A stretch of DNA of 64,000 nt from Rothia amarae. GTDB lineage: Bacteria > Actinomycetota > Actinomycetes > Actinomycetales > Micrococcaceae. The stretch covers positions 1,426,001 through 1,490,000 of the forward strand of contig NZ_CP061538.1 in NCBI RefSeq assembly GCF_014705945.2. Direction: 5' to 3'. The notes below the pieces were generated by a model that was not told the origin of the DNA, made no database searches, and saw nothing but the letters and a program-made list of their open reading frames with translations. The translations under genes and the position numbers were made by a program. Shown piece by piece: positions 17,380-26,875 of the stretch. Each line of letters begins with the position of its first letter. The stretch's first letter is position 1.

Positions 17380-18003
17380 ATGAGTAAACTACATCCTTCC
17401 CCTTTGCAGGGGCGTCGCCCGCATAAAGAGGAACTGCATCACTTCGAAAACGGTGAAATCACCGACCGTTTGCCTACCGAGGAAAATCCCTATCCGGTGA
17501 AGTTGTTGATGGTTGGCATAAACCCTGGTCTATGGACCGCGGCAGTCAACGCACCCTTTGCCCACCCGGGTAATAGGTTTTGGCCCTCGCTCGACGTCGC
17601 CGGTATTTTGAGTCCTAAAGTAGATGCTTCGACCGGTCTCAGCGATGAAGATGAACAACGCCTGATCGATGCGGGAATCGCCATCACTAATCTGGTACCG
17701 AGGGCAACAGCTCGTGCCGACCAGTTGACGGCAGAAGAGCTCAAGGAATCGCGCCAGCGCATTATTCGTCTTGCTGAAGAGCTAAAGCCTCGCGCCGTTG
17801 CCATCATTGGTATTACCGCCTACCGCACGGCGTTTTCAAATAATAAAGCTAAGCTGGGTCACCAGGATACATCGGAGATGGATGATTGGCCTCAGGATAT
17901 CGAATTATGGGTGACCCCGCAGCCATCTGGTCTTAACGCTCATGAAACGATACAGACGCTCGGTGAGAAATGGAAAACTATCTGGGACTCGGTGAATAAC
18001 TAG
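17380..18003 (+). CDS. mug: G/U(T) mismatch-specific DNA glycosylase Mug
   Basis: Mug removes uracil or thymine opposite guanine, and ethenocytosine. The 207-residue protein has GINPGLWTAAVNAPFAHPGN with the catalytic Asn in the GINPG motif, FWPSLDVAGI, and the intercalating loop PQPSGLNAH. AATAGGAG lies very close to the ATG (one base), so translation may be modest. It is divergent from the methyltransferase, with about 95 bases between. Confidence 0.93.
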   Translation: MSKLHPSPLQGRRPHKEELHHFENGEITDRLPTEENPYPVKLLMVGINPGLWTAAVNAPFAHPGNRFWPSLDVAGILSPKVDASTGLSDEDEQRLIDAGIAITNLVPRATARADQLTAEELKESRQRIIRLAEELKPRAVAIIGITAYRTAFSNNKAKLGHQDTSEMDDWPQDIELWVTPQPSGLNAHETIQTLGEKWKTIWDSVNN

Positions 18004-18045
18004 TCAGTCTGAGAATAATCCATCGCTAACTCATTTCTTATAAAA

Positions 18046-18085
18046 AACAATGGGCGGACTCCCTCCAGGGGACCCGCCCATTGTT
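18046..18085. terminator. Bidirectional terminator between mug and acn
   Basis: AACAATGGGCGG pairs perfectly with CCGCCCATTGTT across 16 nt. On the minus strand it runs into GTTTTTTATAAG, so it mainly ends acn transcripts. Confidence 0.85.
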
Positions 18086-18120
18086 TGTGTTCAACGATGA
18101 GTTAGAACTTGACGTTCAAC

Positions 18121-20931
18121 TTACTTTGAATCACGAACCAGGTTACGCAAAACGTACTGGAGAATACCGCCGTTGCGGTAGTAGTCAGCTTCACCTGGGG
18201 TATCGATGCGTACTACAGCATCGAATTCGGTGGTGGAGCCATCTTCAGCGGTTGCAGTAACCTTTACGGTCTTAGGAGTCTTGCCCTCATTCAGCTCGGT
18301 CAGGCCGGTGATGGAGTAAGTCTCGGTACCGGTCAGACCCAACGACTCGTGAGACTCGCCCTCGGGGAACTGCAGAGGCACAACGCCCATGCCAATCAGG
18401 TTTGAACGGTGGATGCGCTCGAAGGACTCAGCAATAACTGCCTTGACGCCCAGCAAGGTGGTGCCCTTAGCAGCCCAGTCACGAGATGATCCGGTGCCGT
18501 ATTCCTTACCGCCCAATACAACCAGAGGAATACCAGCAGCCTGGTAGTTCTGAGAAGCATCGTAGACGGTGGACTGTTCACCATCGCGGGTGAAGTCGCG
18601 GGTGAAACCACCCTCGACGCCGTCCAGCAACTGGTTCTTAATGCGGATGTTCGCGAAGGTACCACGAATCATGACCTCGTGGTTACCACGGCGTGAGCCG
18701 TAGGAGTTGAAGTCCTTACGTTCTACGCCATGTTCAATCAGGTACTGACCCGCAGGGGTTTCAGATTTGAAAGAACCAGCCGGTGAAATGTGGTCGGTGG
18801 TGACCGAATCGCCCAGCTTGAGCAGAACGCGAGCGCCTTCGATATCTTCCACAGGGGTGATATCCATGGTCATGCCCTCAAAGTATGGGGGCTTGCGCAC
18901 GTAGGTGGAATCGGCATCCCAGGCGAAGGTATTGCCGGTGGGAGTATCGAGGGACTTCCAGCGATCGTCGCCATCGAAGATGGTTCCGTATTCGTTGTTG
19001 TACATCTCGGTATCCACTGCCGAAGCAATGATTTTCTCCACCTCGGCGGGGTCGGGCCAGATGTCCTTGAGGTAGACATCGTTGCCGTCCTGATCCTTGC
19101 CCAGTGCGTCCTTCTCAAAATCGAAGTCCATGGTGCCAGCCAGCGCATAAGCGATAACCAGAGGAGGTGAAGCCAAGTAGTTCATCTTGACGTCAGGTGA
19201 AATTCGACCCTCAAAGTTACGGTTACCTGAGAGAACTGCAGTTACTGACAGGTCATTTTCGTTGATAGCCTCAGAAATCTCAGGCTCCAGCGGGCCGGAG
19301 TTACCGATGCAGGTTGCACAACCATAGCCCACTACATAGAAACCAAGCTTTTCGAGCTCAGGGAGCAAGCCAGCCTTCTCGTAGTAGTCAGTAACTACCT
19401 TAGAACCGGGAGCAATGGAGGTCTTGACCCAAGGCTGCGCGGTGAGTCCCTTAGCCGCTGCGTTGCGCGCAAGGATACCTGCGGCAAGCATGACTGAGGG
19501 GTTCGAGGTGTTGGTGCAGGAAGTAATCGATGCGATGGATACAGCGCCGTGATCGAGCTGGAACTCGCGGCCGTCTTCCATCTTGACGTCGACCTTCTTG
19601 GACGCGCGGCCGAGGAGCTTCTTGGGGGCGTTGTTGTCGAACTCCCCTACCTTCTCTTCATCGCTTTCATCACCGGGACCACCCACAGCGTCAGATGCAG
19701 GGAAGGACTCTTCGATGTCAGAATCTAAATCGGTTTGCTCGACGTAATTGGGAAGATCCTTGCGGAACTGCTTCTTCGCTGAATCCAACTCAATGCGATC
19801 CTGAGGACGCTTGGGACCAGCGATAGAAGGCACCACGGTGGAAAGATCAAGTTCGAGGTACTCAGAGTATTCAACCTCAACTGAAGGATCATGCCACAGG
19901 CCCTGTTCCTTGGTGTACTGCTCAACCAGAGCAATCTGTTCTTCTGAGCGACCGGTGAGGCGCAGGTAGTCCAGTGTGACGTCGTCAATCGGGAAGATTG
20001 CAGCAGTCGAACCAAATTCGGGGCTCATGTTACCGATGGTCGCACGGTTTGCCAGAGGAACCTGGGTGACGCCCTCGCCGTAGAATTCAACGAACTTGCC
20101 GACTACGCCCTGCTTACGGAGCATTTCAGTGATGGTGAGAACGACGTCGGTTGCCGTAGCGCCCGAAGGAATGGAGCCGGTGAGCTTAAAACCAACAACG
20201 CGAGGAATCAGCATGGACACGGGCTGGCCGAGCATAGCTGCTTCTGCTTCAATACCGCCAACGCCCCAGCCGAGAACGCCGAGACCGTTCACCATGGTGG
20301 TGTGGGAGTCGGTGCCCACGAGGGTATCGGGGTATGCGCGCATGACTCCGTCAACTTCACGGGACATGACGGTGCGAGCCAGGTATTCGATATTGACCTG
20401 GTGAACGATACCCATTCCCGGGGGCACTACCTTGAAGTCATCAAAGGCGCCCTGACCCCAGCGAAGGAACTTGTAACGCTCGCCGTTGCGCTCGTATTCG
20501 ATGTCCATATTGCGGGTAATTGCATCTGCAGTGCCGAACTTATCAATCTGAACCGAGTGGTCGATGACGAGTTCAGCAGGTGCCAAAGGATTAATCTTGG
20601 AGGGATCGCCACCCAAGTCCTTCACAGCTTCACGCATGGTAGCAAGGTCCACGATGCAGGGAACACCGGTGAAGTCCTGCATAATCACGCGTGCGGGGGT
20701 GAACTGAATTTCGGTGTTGGGTTCAGCGTGAGGATCCCAGTTAGCCAAAGCTTCAATGTGATCTTTGGTGATGTTCGCGCCATCTTCGGTGCGCAACAGG
20801 TTTTCTAGAAGAACCTTTAGGGAGTAAGGGAGCTTCTCAGATCCCTTGACCGCATTCAGGCGGAAAATTTCATACTCGGTGCCTTTGACGTTCAAAACGC
20901 CCTTGGAACCGAAGCTGTTCACAGTAGTCAT
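18121..20931 (-). CDS. acnA: Aconitate hydratase A
   Basis: Aconitase isomerises citrate to isocitrate in the TCA cycle using a 4Fe-4S cluster. The 936-residue protein has the cluster cysteines in [10 protein letters not shown] and [10 protein letters not shown], and the swivel-domain motif [12 protein letters not shown]. An acidic insert of roughly 30 residues ([20 protein letters not shown]) matches the longer actinobacterial type. The ATG at 20931 follows GAGGAGTTCAC. The 28 further upstream codons are not family sequence. A probable promoter and an 11-bp inverted repeat lie in the upstream region, suggesting regulation. Confidence 0.97.
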   Translation of the reverse strand: MTTVNSFGSKGVLNVKGTEYEIFRLNAVKGSEKLPYSLKVLLENLLRTEDGANITKDHIEALANWDPHAEPNTEIQFTPARVIMQDFTGVPCIVDLATMREAVKDLGGDPSKINPLAPAELVIDHSVQIDKFGTADAITRNMDIEYERNGERYKFLRWGQGAFDDFKVVPPGMGIVHQVNIEYLARTVMSREVDGVMRAYPDTLVGTDSHTTMVNGLGVLGWGVGGIEAEAAMLGQPVSMLIPRVVGFKLTGSIPSGATATDVVLTITEMLRKQGVVGKFVEFYGEGVTQVPLANRATIGNMSPEFGSTAAIFPIDDVTLDYLRLTGRSEEQIALVEQYTKEQGLWHDPSVEVEYSEYLELDLSTVVPSIAGPKRPQDRIELDSAKKQFRKDLPNYVEQTDLDSDIEESFPASDAVGGPGDESDEEKVGEFDNNAPKKLLGRASKKVDVKMEDGREFQLDHGAVSIASITSCTNTSNPSVMLAAGILARNAAAKGLTAQPWVKTSIAPGSKVVTDYYEKAGLLPELEKLGFYVVGYGCATCIGNSGPLEPEISEAINENDLSVTAVLSGNRNFEGRISPDVKMNYLASPPLVIAYALAGTMDFDFEKDALGKDQDGNDVYLKDIWPDPAEVEKIIASAVDTEMYNNEYGTIFDGDDRWKSLDTPTGNTFAWDADSTYVRKPPYFEGMTMDITPVEDIEGARVLLKLGDSVTTDHISPAGSFKSETPAGQYLIEHGVERKDFNSYGSRRGNHEVMIRGTFANIRIKNQLLDGVEGGFTRDFTRDGEQSTVYDASQNYQAAGIPLVVLGGKEYGTGSSRDWAAKGTTLLGVKAVIAESFERIHRSNLIGMGVVPLQFPEGESHESLGLTGTETYSITGLTELNEGKTPKTVKVTATAEDGSTTEFDAVVRIDTPGEADYYRNGGILQYVLRNLVRDSK

Positions 20932-20988
20932 GTGAACTCCTCTCGACACTGGTCTTTGGGGTAAAGCTCTTTCAAACCGCTCACTTTG

Positions 20989-21021
20989 CGCCGTTTGCGC
21001 CAGCCAATGACGCAAACGGCG
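20989..21021 (-). promoter_or_regulatory. 11-bp inverted repeat in the acnA leader
   Basis: Read on the minus strand, CGCCGTTTGCG and CGCAAACGGCG are exact complements separated by 11 nt, 58 bases before the acnA ATG. It lies downstream of the predicted promoter, so it could be a leader-RNA stem-loop or an operator. It lacks a T-run, so it is not a terminator. Confidence 0.55.
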
Positions 21022-21070
21022 AAGTTAGAGACAGTTTGACACTAAGCTCTATTACACACCAGTGTACCTG

Positions 21071-21099
21071 CTTATACCTCATTCCTATTTTCGCAACAA
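21071..21099 (-). promoter_or_regulatory. Predicted sigma-A promoter of acnA
   Basis: On the minus strand TTGTTG (21094-21099) and TATAAG (21071-21076) are separated by 17 bases, close to the consensus. A start near 21064 would give a leader of about 130 nt. Confidence 0.5.
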
Positions 21100-21136
21100 A
21101 ACACTGACTAAATACAACGTCTTTTTCAGAAGTGGC

Positions 21137-22591
21137 TTAGCGGCGTTCGAAGCGGGCAATAGTTTCAACGTGGTGAGTACAGGGATACATGTCCAACCCC
21201 TGAACCTTAGCCAAAGACCAGCCCAGCTCTCGCAAGTAACCGGTATCGCGCCCCAGTGCCGCTGGATCACAGGCAACGTAGACGATAGCACGAGGGTCTA
21301 GCTGGTCAATCTGTTCCATAACTTGACGCCCGGCACCTTCACGAGAAGGATCAAGTACGACGACGTCGGGACGAGCGAATGCACGGTATTCAGGTTTAGT
21401 GGAAACGTTGCGCAGAACTTTAGCTACATCGCCACGCACCACTTTGATTACGGTTTTGGAAGAGCGTTCGGTGCGGGAGATTCCCTGACGGGCAAAGTTC
21501 TTTTCAGCGTTTGAGCTGGTCACCGGTGAACCTTCAACAGAGAGAACGTGCCCCTTCTCCCCCACTGCATCCGCGAGAACGCCAGTGAGAAGACCTGCGC
21601 CAGCGTAGAGATCGAATGCGGTCTCTCCGCTCTTCAAATCAGCAAATTCACGCACTAATGCACTGAGGGTTGCAGGCGCTGCCGTATGATTTTGCCAGAA
21701 CCCCGCACCGTCCACCTCAAAGTTCAATTTCGCGCCTTCGAACGAAACGTTCTCTTGTAAGACGGGGTCACCCCAGAGAACATCCGCTGCTCTGACGCCG
21801 CGACCGCGACCGGAAATACGTTCCGCCGTGAAGCGAACCGCAATACGTCGTTCTTGGAAATCTCCCCAGAGTTGTTCAAGCTGAGGTTTGAGGTTCTCGG
21901 CAACCACTGCGGGTTTATTTTCCGCGCCTACAGTAAATTGCACAAAACGCTGCCCGGTAGAAGACACGGCGGCATCCACTCGGGAAATACCAGAAAGTTC
22001 CAATTGTTCCAGGTGCAGGTTCTCTAGCGCTGCTGCTGCCAGGGGGAAGCCATCCACAGTCTGAGGCTCATTCGACTGGTGCGGATACATAGCAATATGT
22101 CTCTGAGCGTCTACACCAAAATGAACACGTGTGCGCTGACCTAGCTCTTTTTCACTCACGGGTTTCACGGTCAACTGCTCCAGAAGCGGGTGGTCAGCAG
22201 CAATACCGCCCAAACGTTGGAGTTGCTCTGCTATCACGACGGCTTTCAGCTCCTGCTGAACCGACGGGGTAATATGCCCAAATTCCATGCCACCGACTGG
22301 CAACCGGTTCTCTTGAGCTGCCAGGAGAGCATCGGCAGGTGCCCAAGGGTGCTGCCGTCGGTTTGCAGAAGCAGAGAGAACCTCTACTGTATCTGCAAAA
22401 AAGAATCGGTTTTTCGGTCCGCTGCCCGTAATCACAGCTCGGACTGTTTCGCCGGGCAAGCTGTGACGCACGAAGAAAACTCTGCCGTTGGCTCGTGCCA
22501 CGAAAGACCCACCGTGGGCAACTTTTTCGGGGTTAAGCTCCACAATATCGCCGATGGAAAAGTTAATTTGATCTTCGGACTGATGATTCAT
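21137..22591 (-). CDS. TRAM-domain RNA (uracil-5-)methyltransferase, TrmA/RlmD family, without Fe-S cysteines
   Basis: This 484-residue enzyme probably makes 5-methyluridine in rRNA or tRNA. An N-terminal TRAM domain (about residues 8-70) precedes a Rossmann methyltransferase with AFDLYAGAGLLTGVLADAVG, VVLDPSREGAG and the nucleophilic Cys in VYVACDPAAL. The segment where RlmD-like enzymes bind a 4Fe-4S cluster reads RQHPWAPADAL and VGGMEFGHIT, with no cysteine, so the cluster appears lost. It starts six bases after the upstream permease stop, so the two are probably an operon. Target RNA cannot be decided by sequence alone. Confidence 0.85.
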   Translation of the reverse strand: MNHQSEDQINFSIGDIVELNPEKVAHGGSFVARANGRVFFVRHSLPGETVRAVITGSGPKNRFFFADTVEVLSASANRRQHPWAPADALLAAQENRLPVGGMEFGHITPSVQQELKAVVIAEQLQRLGGIAADHPLLEQLTVKPVSEKELGQRTRVHFGVDAQRHIAMYPHQSNEPQTVDGFPLAAAALENLHLEQLELSGISRVDAAVSSTGQRFVQFTVGAENKPAVVAENLKPQLEQLWGDFQERRIAVRFTAERISGRGRGVRAADVLWGDPVLQENVSFEGAKLNFEVDGAGFWQNHTAAPATLSALVREFADLKSGETAFDLYAGAGLLTGVLADAVGEKGHVLSVEGSPVTSSNAEKNFARQGISRTERSSKTVIKVVRGDVAKVLRNVSTKPEYRAFARPDVVVLDPSREGAGRQVMEQIDQLDPRAIVYVACDPAALGRDTGYLRELGWSLAKVQGLDMYPCTHHVETIARFERR

Positions 22592-22597
22592 TAAAAA

Positions 22598-24634
22598 CTA
22601 CTTTCTACGCTCATCTGGCTGTTGAGACAGTTCCTGAGCTAGGGATGAAGGTGATGCCTGAGGCTTTTCCACCGGATGACTACGCCCAATATTCCAGGGA
22701 ACCGAAGCAATAACTACTCCGTTTTCTCGACGTAGCTGATGGGCAATCCGATGAACGGTGCGGCGGTGAATCAGCGATTCCCACCAGTGGCTCACCACGT
22801 ACTCGGGCAGATAAACCACCGTAACATCTCCAGGTGAAGTTTCGGCGCGGCGGCGCACATACTCCCGCACAGGCTTGACCTGGTCTCGATAGGGAGAATC
22901 AAGAATTGTTAGGGGTACGGGAACAGCCAACTGCTCCCATTTCGTGGTCATGGCTTTTGTCCGCTCTTCCACCACGTTGACTGCAATCGCTTCAATGCTC
23001 GACGGGCGGGACGCGCGGGCGTAGGCAACTGCTAACGCAACGGGCTTACGCACCCGCGGTACATAAATAAGAGCGTGGACTCGAGCGGGAAGAACTCTTG
23101 CTCGGGCAAGGGAATCATCGTCTGAGCCCAGTTTGAGGTCTTCATCAACCGTTTCATAGTGTTTGCGGGTCATCAGCATCAGTCCTACGGTGGCAGCAAT
23201 AAGTATGAGAGTAATCCAGGCTCCCTGGGTGAGCTTGGTGAACAAAACGACGATCAGCGCAGCCACGGTGACCATCAGCCCAAGAACCGTTACAGCTAGG
23301 TCACGAAACAGCTTGCGCCGCTCCATCTGATCGAGGGTAATGCGTAGCGTGCGGAAACGGTGCCAGGCAACAGCGCACTGAGTCAATGACATCGAGGTAA
23401 AAGCACCGACAATATACAGCTGGATGAGTGCGTTCACGTCGGTTCCAAAAATCAGTAGCAGCACGGCAGCACTGACCGACAGCATGATGACGGCGTTGGA
23501 GAAGAGACGGCGCGAGTACCGGGCGCTGAGTTGAACGGGGAGGTACTGGTGCTCAGCAATAGTTGAGGTGAGGAGAGGAAATCCAATGAACGCAGTGACC
23601 GCAGCTATCATCAGGATCCCCACGGTTGCCAGAGAAACCAGCTCTGTCATCCACCCACCGCGGAACACGGCGTCGGTAATTTGAAAGAGCAACGGTATTT
23701 GGTGGAAATCTGCACCCACCTTTTGCCCGTCGACCAGGAGGAATCGCTGGGGGTCTTGCACCACCACAGCACCGGTCTTCTTCACCAGATAGGTAATTCC
23801 TACCATCAATACAGCTGAAATCAGACCCAAATACATGAGAGTACGGGCGGCGTTGTGCTTCTTGGGAGAGGCAAAGAACCGCATTGAGTTATTGACCGTT
23901 GAGATACCGGTAATTGCGACTGCACCCGAGGAGAACGCTCGGGAAAGCAGCATGGCCAGACCCACGCCAGTCACCAAATTCTGCACATGGCCTTGAGGAA
24001 TCACCTGATAGTGGCTACTGGTAGCACTGTGCAGAGTACCCAAAGCATGCTGGATAATTCCCGCGGTAATCGTCAGTCCAAGGAGGACGAGGAAGGAATA
24101 GGTTGGAATAGGGGCGATTCTTCCCATTGACCGCAACCCGCGCAGACAAAATATGGTGATGAGCAGGAGCAATCCCAGGGCTATCCCCCGGTTATAGGGC
24201 TGAAGCTGGGGAAAAACAGAAATGATGTAGGTGGTGCCCGATGCGATAGAAACAGCCACCGTCAGCAGATAATCCACCATTGAAGATGCCCCCTGGATCA
24301 TCGCAGGTACAGGCCCTAAACGGTTGTGTACCAGCATATAATCACCACGCTCAGAAATCTGCGAGATGTTATAGCGGTAAGTTCCCACCACAATCAGAAG
24401 CGTGAGTGAAATGCCAAAAGCAACCCAGGGGGAAAACACCAAGCCGGCAGTGCCAGCAAAAGAAAGCATGAGCACAATTTCATCGGGAGCATAGGCAACA
24501 GAGGAAATACCGTCTGCGCCCAAAAGTGGCAGGGCACGCCTTTTTGAGAGCCCCAGGCTCTCAATATTTGCACGGTGTGCAGGGGTTCCCCACACCGAGT
24601 TTGCCACACTGCTCCAAAATTTACTCACAGCCAC
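22598..24634 (-). CDS. KimA-like APC-superfamily permease, probable potassium importer
   Basis: The 678-residue protein has about 12 membrane helices and a C-terminal cytosolic UspA-like domain (from about residue 510). The first helix region, LGADGISSVAYAPDEIVLML, matches the KimA (YdaO) family, including the Asp and Tyr that line the potassium site in Bacillus KimA. It is divergent from two TrkA-type RCK genes, which supports a role in potassium uptake. This order matches M. tuberculosis Rv2690c-ceoB-ceoC from memory. The start is GTG at 24634, overlapping by one base the stop of a possible 37-residue membrane ORF; a second GTG lies two codons on. Confidence 0.8.
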   Translation of the reverse strand: MAVSKFWSSVANSVWGTPAHRANIESLGLSKRRALPLLGADGISSVAYAPDEIVLMLSFAGTAGLVFSPWVAFGISLTLLIVVGTYRYNISQISERGDYMLVHNRLGPVPAMIQGASSMVDYLLTVAVSIASGTTYIISVFPQLQPYNRGIALGLLLLITIFCLRGLRSMGRIAPIPTYSFLVLLGLTITAGIIQHALGTLHSATSSHYQVIPQGHVQNLVTGVGLAMLLSRAFSSGAVAITGISTVNNSMRFFASPKKHNAARTLMYLGLISAVLMVGITYLVKKTGAVVVQDPQRFLLVDGQKVGADFHQIPLLFQITDAVFRGGWMTELVSLATVGILMIAAVTAFIGFPLLTSTIAEHQYLPVQLSARYSRRLFSNAVIMLSVSAAVLLLIFGTDVNALIQLYIVGAFTSMSLTQCAVAWHRFRTLRITLDQMERRKLFRDLAVTVLGLMVTVAALIVVLFTKLTQGAWITLILIAATVGLMLMTRKHYETVDEDLKLGSDDDSLARARVLPARVHALIYVPRVRKPVALAVAYARASRPSSIEAIAVNVVEERTKAMTTKWEQLAVPVPLTILDSPYRDQVKPVREYVRRRAETSPGDVTVVYLPEYVVSHWWESLIHRRTVHRIAHQLRRENGVVIASVPWNIGRSHPVEKPQASPSSLAQELSQQPDERRK

Positions 24635-24747
24635 TAAGAGTAGTCATTTGTGAAGATAAACAACAGCGCGCAACTAGCAAACACTGCAATAATCACAGAG
24701 AACACACCATTCCCGCCGTCTGCAGACGCGTAGTCTAGAATCGACAT
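24634..24747 (-). CDS. Possible small membrane peptide (37 aa) coupled to the KimA-like permease
   Basis: This frame begins MSILDYASADGG and then has about 20 strongly hydrophobic residues (VFSVIIAVFASCALLFIF) before NDYS and a stop. The stop and the permease GTG overlap by one base (TAGTG), the usual sign of translational coupling. The layout recalls KdpF, a one-helix subunit of a potassium pump. Against it: no clear ribosome-binding site, and only 31 bases separate it from the divergent ceoB start, leaving little room for promoters. I regard it as a candidate only. Confidence 0.35.
   Translation of the reverse strand: MSILDYASADGGNGVFSVIIAVFASCALLFIFTNDYS
24717..24728. promoter_or_regulatory. 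12-bp perfect palindrome between permease and ceoB
   Basis: CGTCTGCAGACG reads the same on both strands and lies between the divergent potassium-transport genes. It could bind a dimeric regulator. It also falls inside the candidate small ORF, so one of the two readings may be chance. Confidence 0.35.
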
Positions 24748-24778
24748 TGTTGTTGACGCTGCAAGTGAGGAAAAATCA

Positions 24779-25471
24779 GTGCCACATTTCGTGATTATGG
24801 GTGCCGGACGAGTCGGCGTCATGCTTGCCCACACGCTAGAAGATTCTGGTCACACCGTTGCGGTCATTGACCAAAACGAGCAAGCCTTTCGCAGGCTGCG
24901 TAAAGACTTTAGCGGCAAAAAAATCACCGGTGTAGGCTTTGACCGCGAAACGCTCAAACGTGCCGGAATTGAAGATGCCTATGCGTTTGCCGCCGTTTCC
25001 TCAGGAGATAACTCGAACATCATTTCCTCCCGTGTGGCACGAGAAACCTTTCGCGTTGCACATGTGGTAGCCCGCATTAATGACCCTAATCGTGCAGAAT
25101 TCTACCAGCGATTGGGTATTCCCACCGTGGCAGCAGTGCGCTGGTCCACTGACCAGGTTCTACGCCGTATTCTGCCCGAGCAAGCTATGGCAGGCGACTT
25201 CCGTGAAGCTTCTGGTCGGCTTATCCTGGCAGAGCTTCAACTCAACGATGAATGGGCTGGGCACGCTCTGACCGACATTGAAGAAGCCGCCGGCGTCCGT
25301 ATTGCCTACGTCACCCGTTTTGGCGAGGGCATCCTCCCCTCGGCACAGAGCTCCTACCAACAGGGGGACGTGGTTCACGCGATGATGCGTATTGAAGATA
25401 TTAATGAGATTTCAAGCGTACTTGCCAGCCCTCCGCTGACTGAGGAAGAACGAGAAGAGCAGGAGAACTAA
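24779..25471 (+). CDS. ceoB: TrkA-type potassium uptake regulator, first of pair (CeoB-like)
   Basis: This 230-residue cytosolic protein has an NAD(H)/nucleotide-binding RCK_N Rossmann fold (IMGAGRVGVMLAHTLEDSG, with acidic VID at strand end) and an RCK_C domain from about residue 135. Such proteins gate TrkH/KtrB potassium channels. It starts with GTG after GAGG, and the second gene follows after two bases. The nearest transporter is a KimA-like permease rather than TrkH, so that permease may be its partner; this is inference. Confidence 0.88.
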   Translation: MPHFVIMGAGRVGVMLAHTLEDSGHTVAVIDQNEQAFRRLRKDFSGKKITGVGFDRETLKRAGIEDAYAFAAVSSGDNSNIISSRVARETFRVAHVVARINDPNRAEFYQRLGIPTVAAVRWSTDQVLRRILPEQAMAGDFREASGRLILAELQLNDEWAGHALTDIEEAAGVRIAYVTRFGEGILPSAQSSYQQGDVVHAMMRIEDINEISSVLASPPLTEEEREEQEN

Positions 25472-25473
25472 CC

Positions 25474-26127
25474 ATGATCGTCCTTATCGTTGGCGCAGGC
25501 TCGGTCGGTTCATCTATCGCCCGCGAGCTCGTCTCCCACGGACACCAGGTCACCATCTTGGATGAAAAACCAGAAACAATCGGCCGCACCGAAATAACCG
25601 GAGTTCAGTGGGTCATCGGAGATGCCTGCGAGCTATCCGTACTACGCCGCGCAAAGCCAGAGCTGTGCGATGTCATTGTTGCCGCTACCGGCGACGACAA
25701 ATCCAACCTAGTGGTTTCCCTGCTCGCCCGTAGCGAATTCGGCGTACCCCGCACGGTAGCTCGCGTCAATAACCCTAAAAACGAATGGCTTTTTGATGAC
25801 TCTTGGGGTGTCGACGTCGCTGTTTCAACACCGCGCCTGATGACCTCTCTGGTTGAAGAAGCAGTGGAAGTGGGCGACGTCGTGCGCCTGTTGGATTTGC
25901 AGACCAGCGGAGCGATGCTGGTGGAATACACAGTTCCTGCGGGCCACCCCATTATTGGCCATACCGTCAGCAACATTCAGTGGCCAGAAGCTACAACTCT
26001 CACCGCTATTTTGCGTGACGCCCAGCCTATCGTTCCCACCGGAGATGAACCCATCGTCGGTGAAGACGAACTCTTTTTCATCACCACCGCCGAGGGCGAA
26101 GAAGACATCCGCGCGCTATTTAGTTAA
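25474..26127 (+). CDS. ceoC: TrkA-type potassium uptake regulator, second of pair (CeoC-like)
   Basis: The 217-residue protein repeats the RCK_N/RCK_C plan with VGAGSVGSSIARELVSHGHQ and RVNNPKNEWLF. It begins two bases after the ceoB stop, so both are one transcript and probably form a hetero-oligomer. It differs clearly from CeoB, and is not a recent duplicate. It ends convergently against the DUF3159 gene with only 34 bases between and no clear terminator. Confidence 0.88.
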   Translation: MIVLIVGAGSVGSSIARELVSHGHQVTILDEKPETIGRTEITGVQWVIGDACELSVLRRAKPELCDVIVAATGDDKSNLVVSLLARSEFGVPRTVARVNNPKNEWLFDDSWGVDVAVSTPRLMTSLVEEAVEVGDVVRLLDLQTSGAMLVEYTVPAGHPIIGHTVSNIQWPEATTLTAILRDAQPIVPTGDEPIVGEDELFFITTAEGEEDIRALFS

Positions 26128-26161
26128 TTCAGCGAAGTTTAGCTAAATCAGCGAAAGATCC

Positions 26162-26875
26162 CTAGCTGAGGTCGGTCGATGCCACGTCAGCGGGTTTTCT
26201 CGTCATCATCCAGGTCAGCCACAACAGCGCAATATAAAGCGGCATGCCCATGAAGAGGCGAGCGATGCCGAGCAAGGGCACATTATCTGCGAAGTAGAGC
26301 GGAACCTGAACTGCCAATCGTGCGACAAACATGGCAAAGATAACCCAAGTAGCCACGGTATAGGCTTTCAGTCTCGCCGGTTCAGCGCGCCAGGTCTCTG
26401 ATTCGTTGCGGAGGAAAGAATAGAAAAATCCCAGCACCGGCCAGCGGAACACGATGGAAACCAAAACCAGCAGTGCATACAGACCGTTCAAGAGCAGACC
26501 GGGTAGATAGAAGTCAGCGGCATCGCCGGTGCGCAGTGATGACCACGCACAAATGAGTACTCCCACAAAACCTGAAAGCGATTGCACCAGCGAACCTCGC
26601 TGCGCCAGACGTACAAGGCTAAAGACCAGCGCCACAGAACCTGCTGCCGCCAGCGCAACGTAAAGATTAGCTGTAGCAATAAAAACGCAGAGAAAAAGAA
26701 ATCCCGGAAGCAACGCCTCGACCATACCGCGGACCCCGCCAACGGCATCCATCACATCAACTTCCCCATTCTCGCCGCGCTTAAAACGCGTGCCTGCTTG
26801 AGATAGTGCAGAAGAAAGATTGGGGTCAGCTGATGATTCGGTGTCGATCGGGCGCTGGGGCTTTTCTGTTGGCAT
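26162..26875 (-). CDS. DUF3159 membrane protein
   Basis: The 237-residue protein has a hydrophilic N-terminus (about 45 residues) and five or six membrane helices, including EALLPGFLFLCVFIATANLY. It matches the actinobacterial DUF3159 family (Rv2693c-like, from memory); function unknown. The VDVMDAVGGVRGMVEALLPG segment and the long gap-free hydrophobic block are typical. Its ATG overlaps the stop of the OB-fold gene by two bases (TAATG), implying tight coupling within a three-gene set DUF3710-OB-DUF3159. Confidence 0.85.
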   Translation of the reverse strand: MPTEKPQRPIDTESSADPNLSSALSQAGTRFKRGENGEVDVMDAVGGVRGMVEALLPGFLFLCVFIATANLYVALAAAGSVALVFSLVRLAQRGSLVQSLSGFVGVLICAWSSLRTGDAADFYLPGLLLNGLYALLVLVSIVFRWPVLGFFYSFLRNESETWRAEPARLKAYTVATWVIFAMFVARLAVQVPLYFADNVPLLGIARLFMGMPLYIALLWLTWMMTRKPADVASTDLS

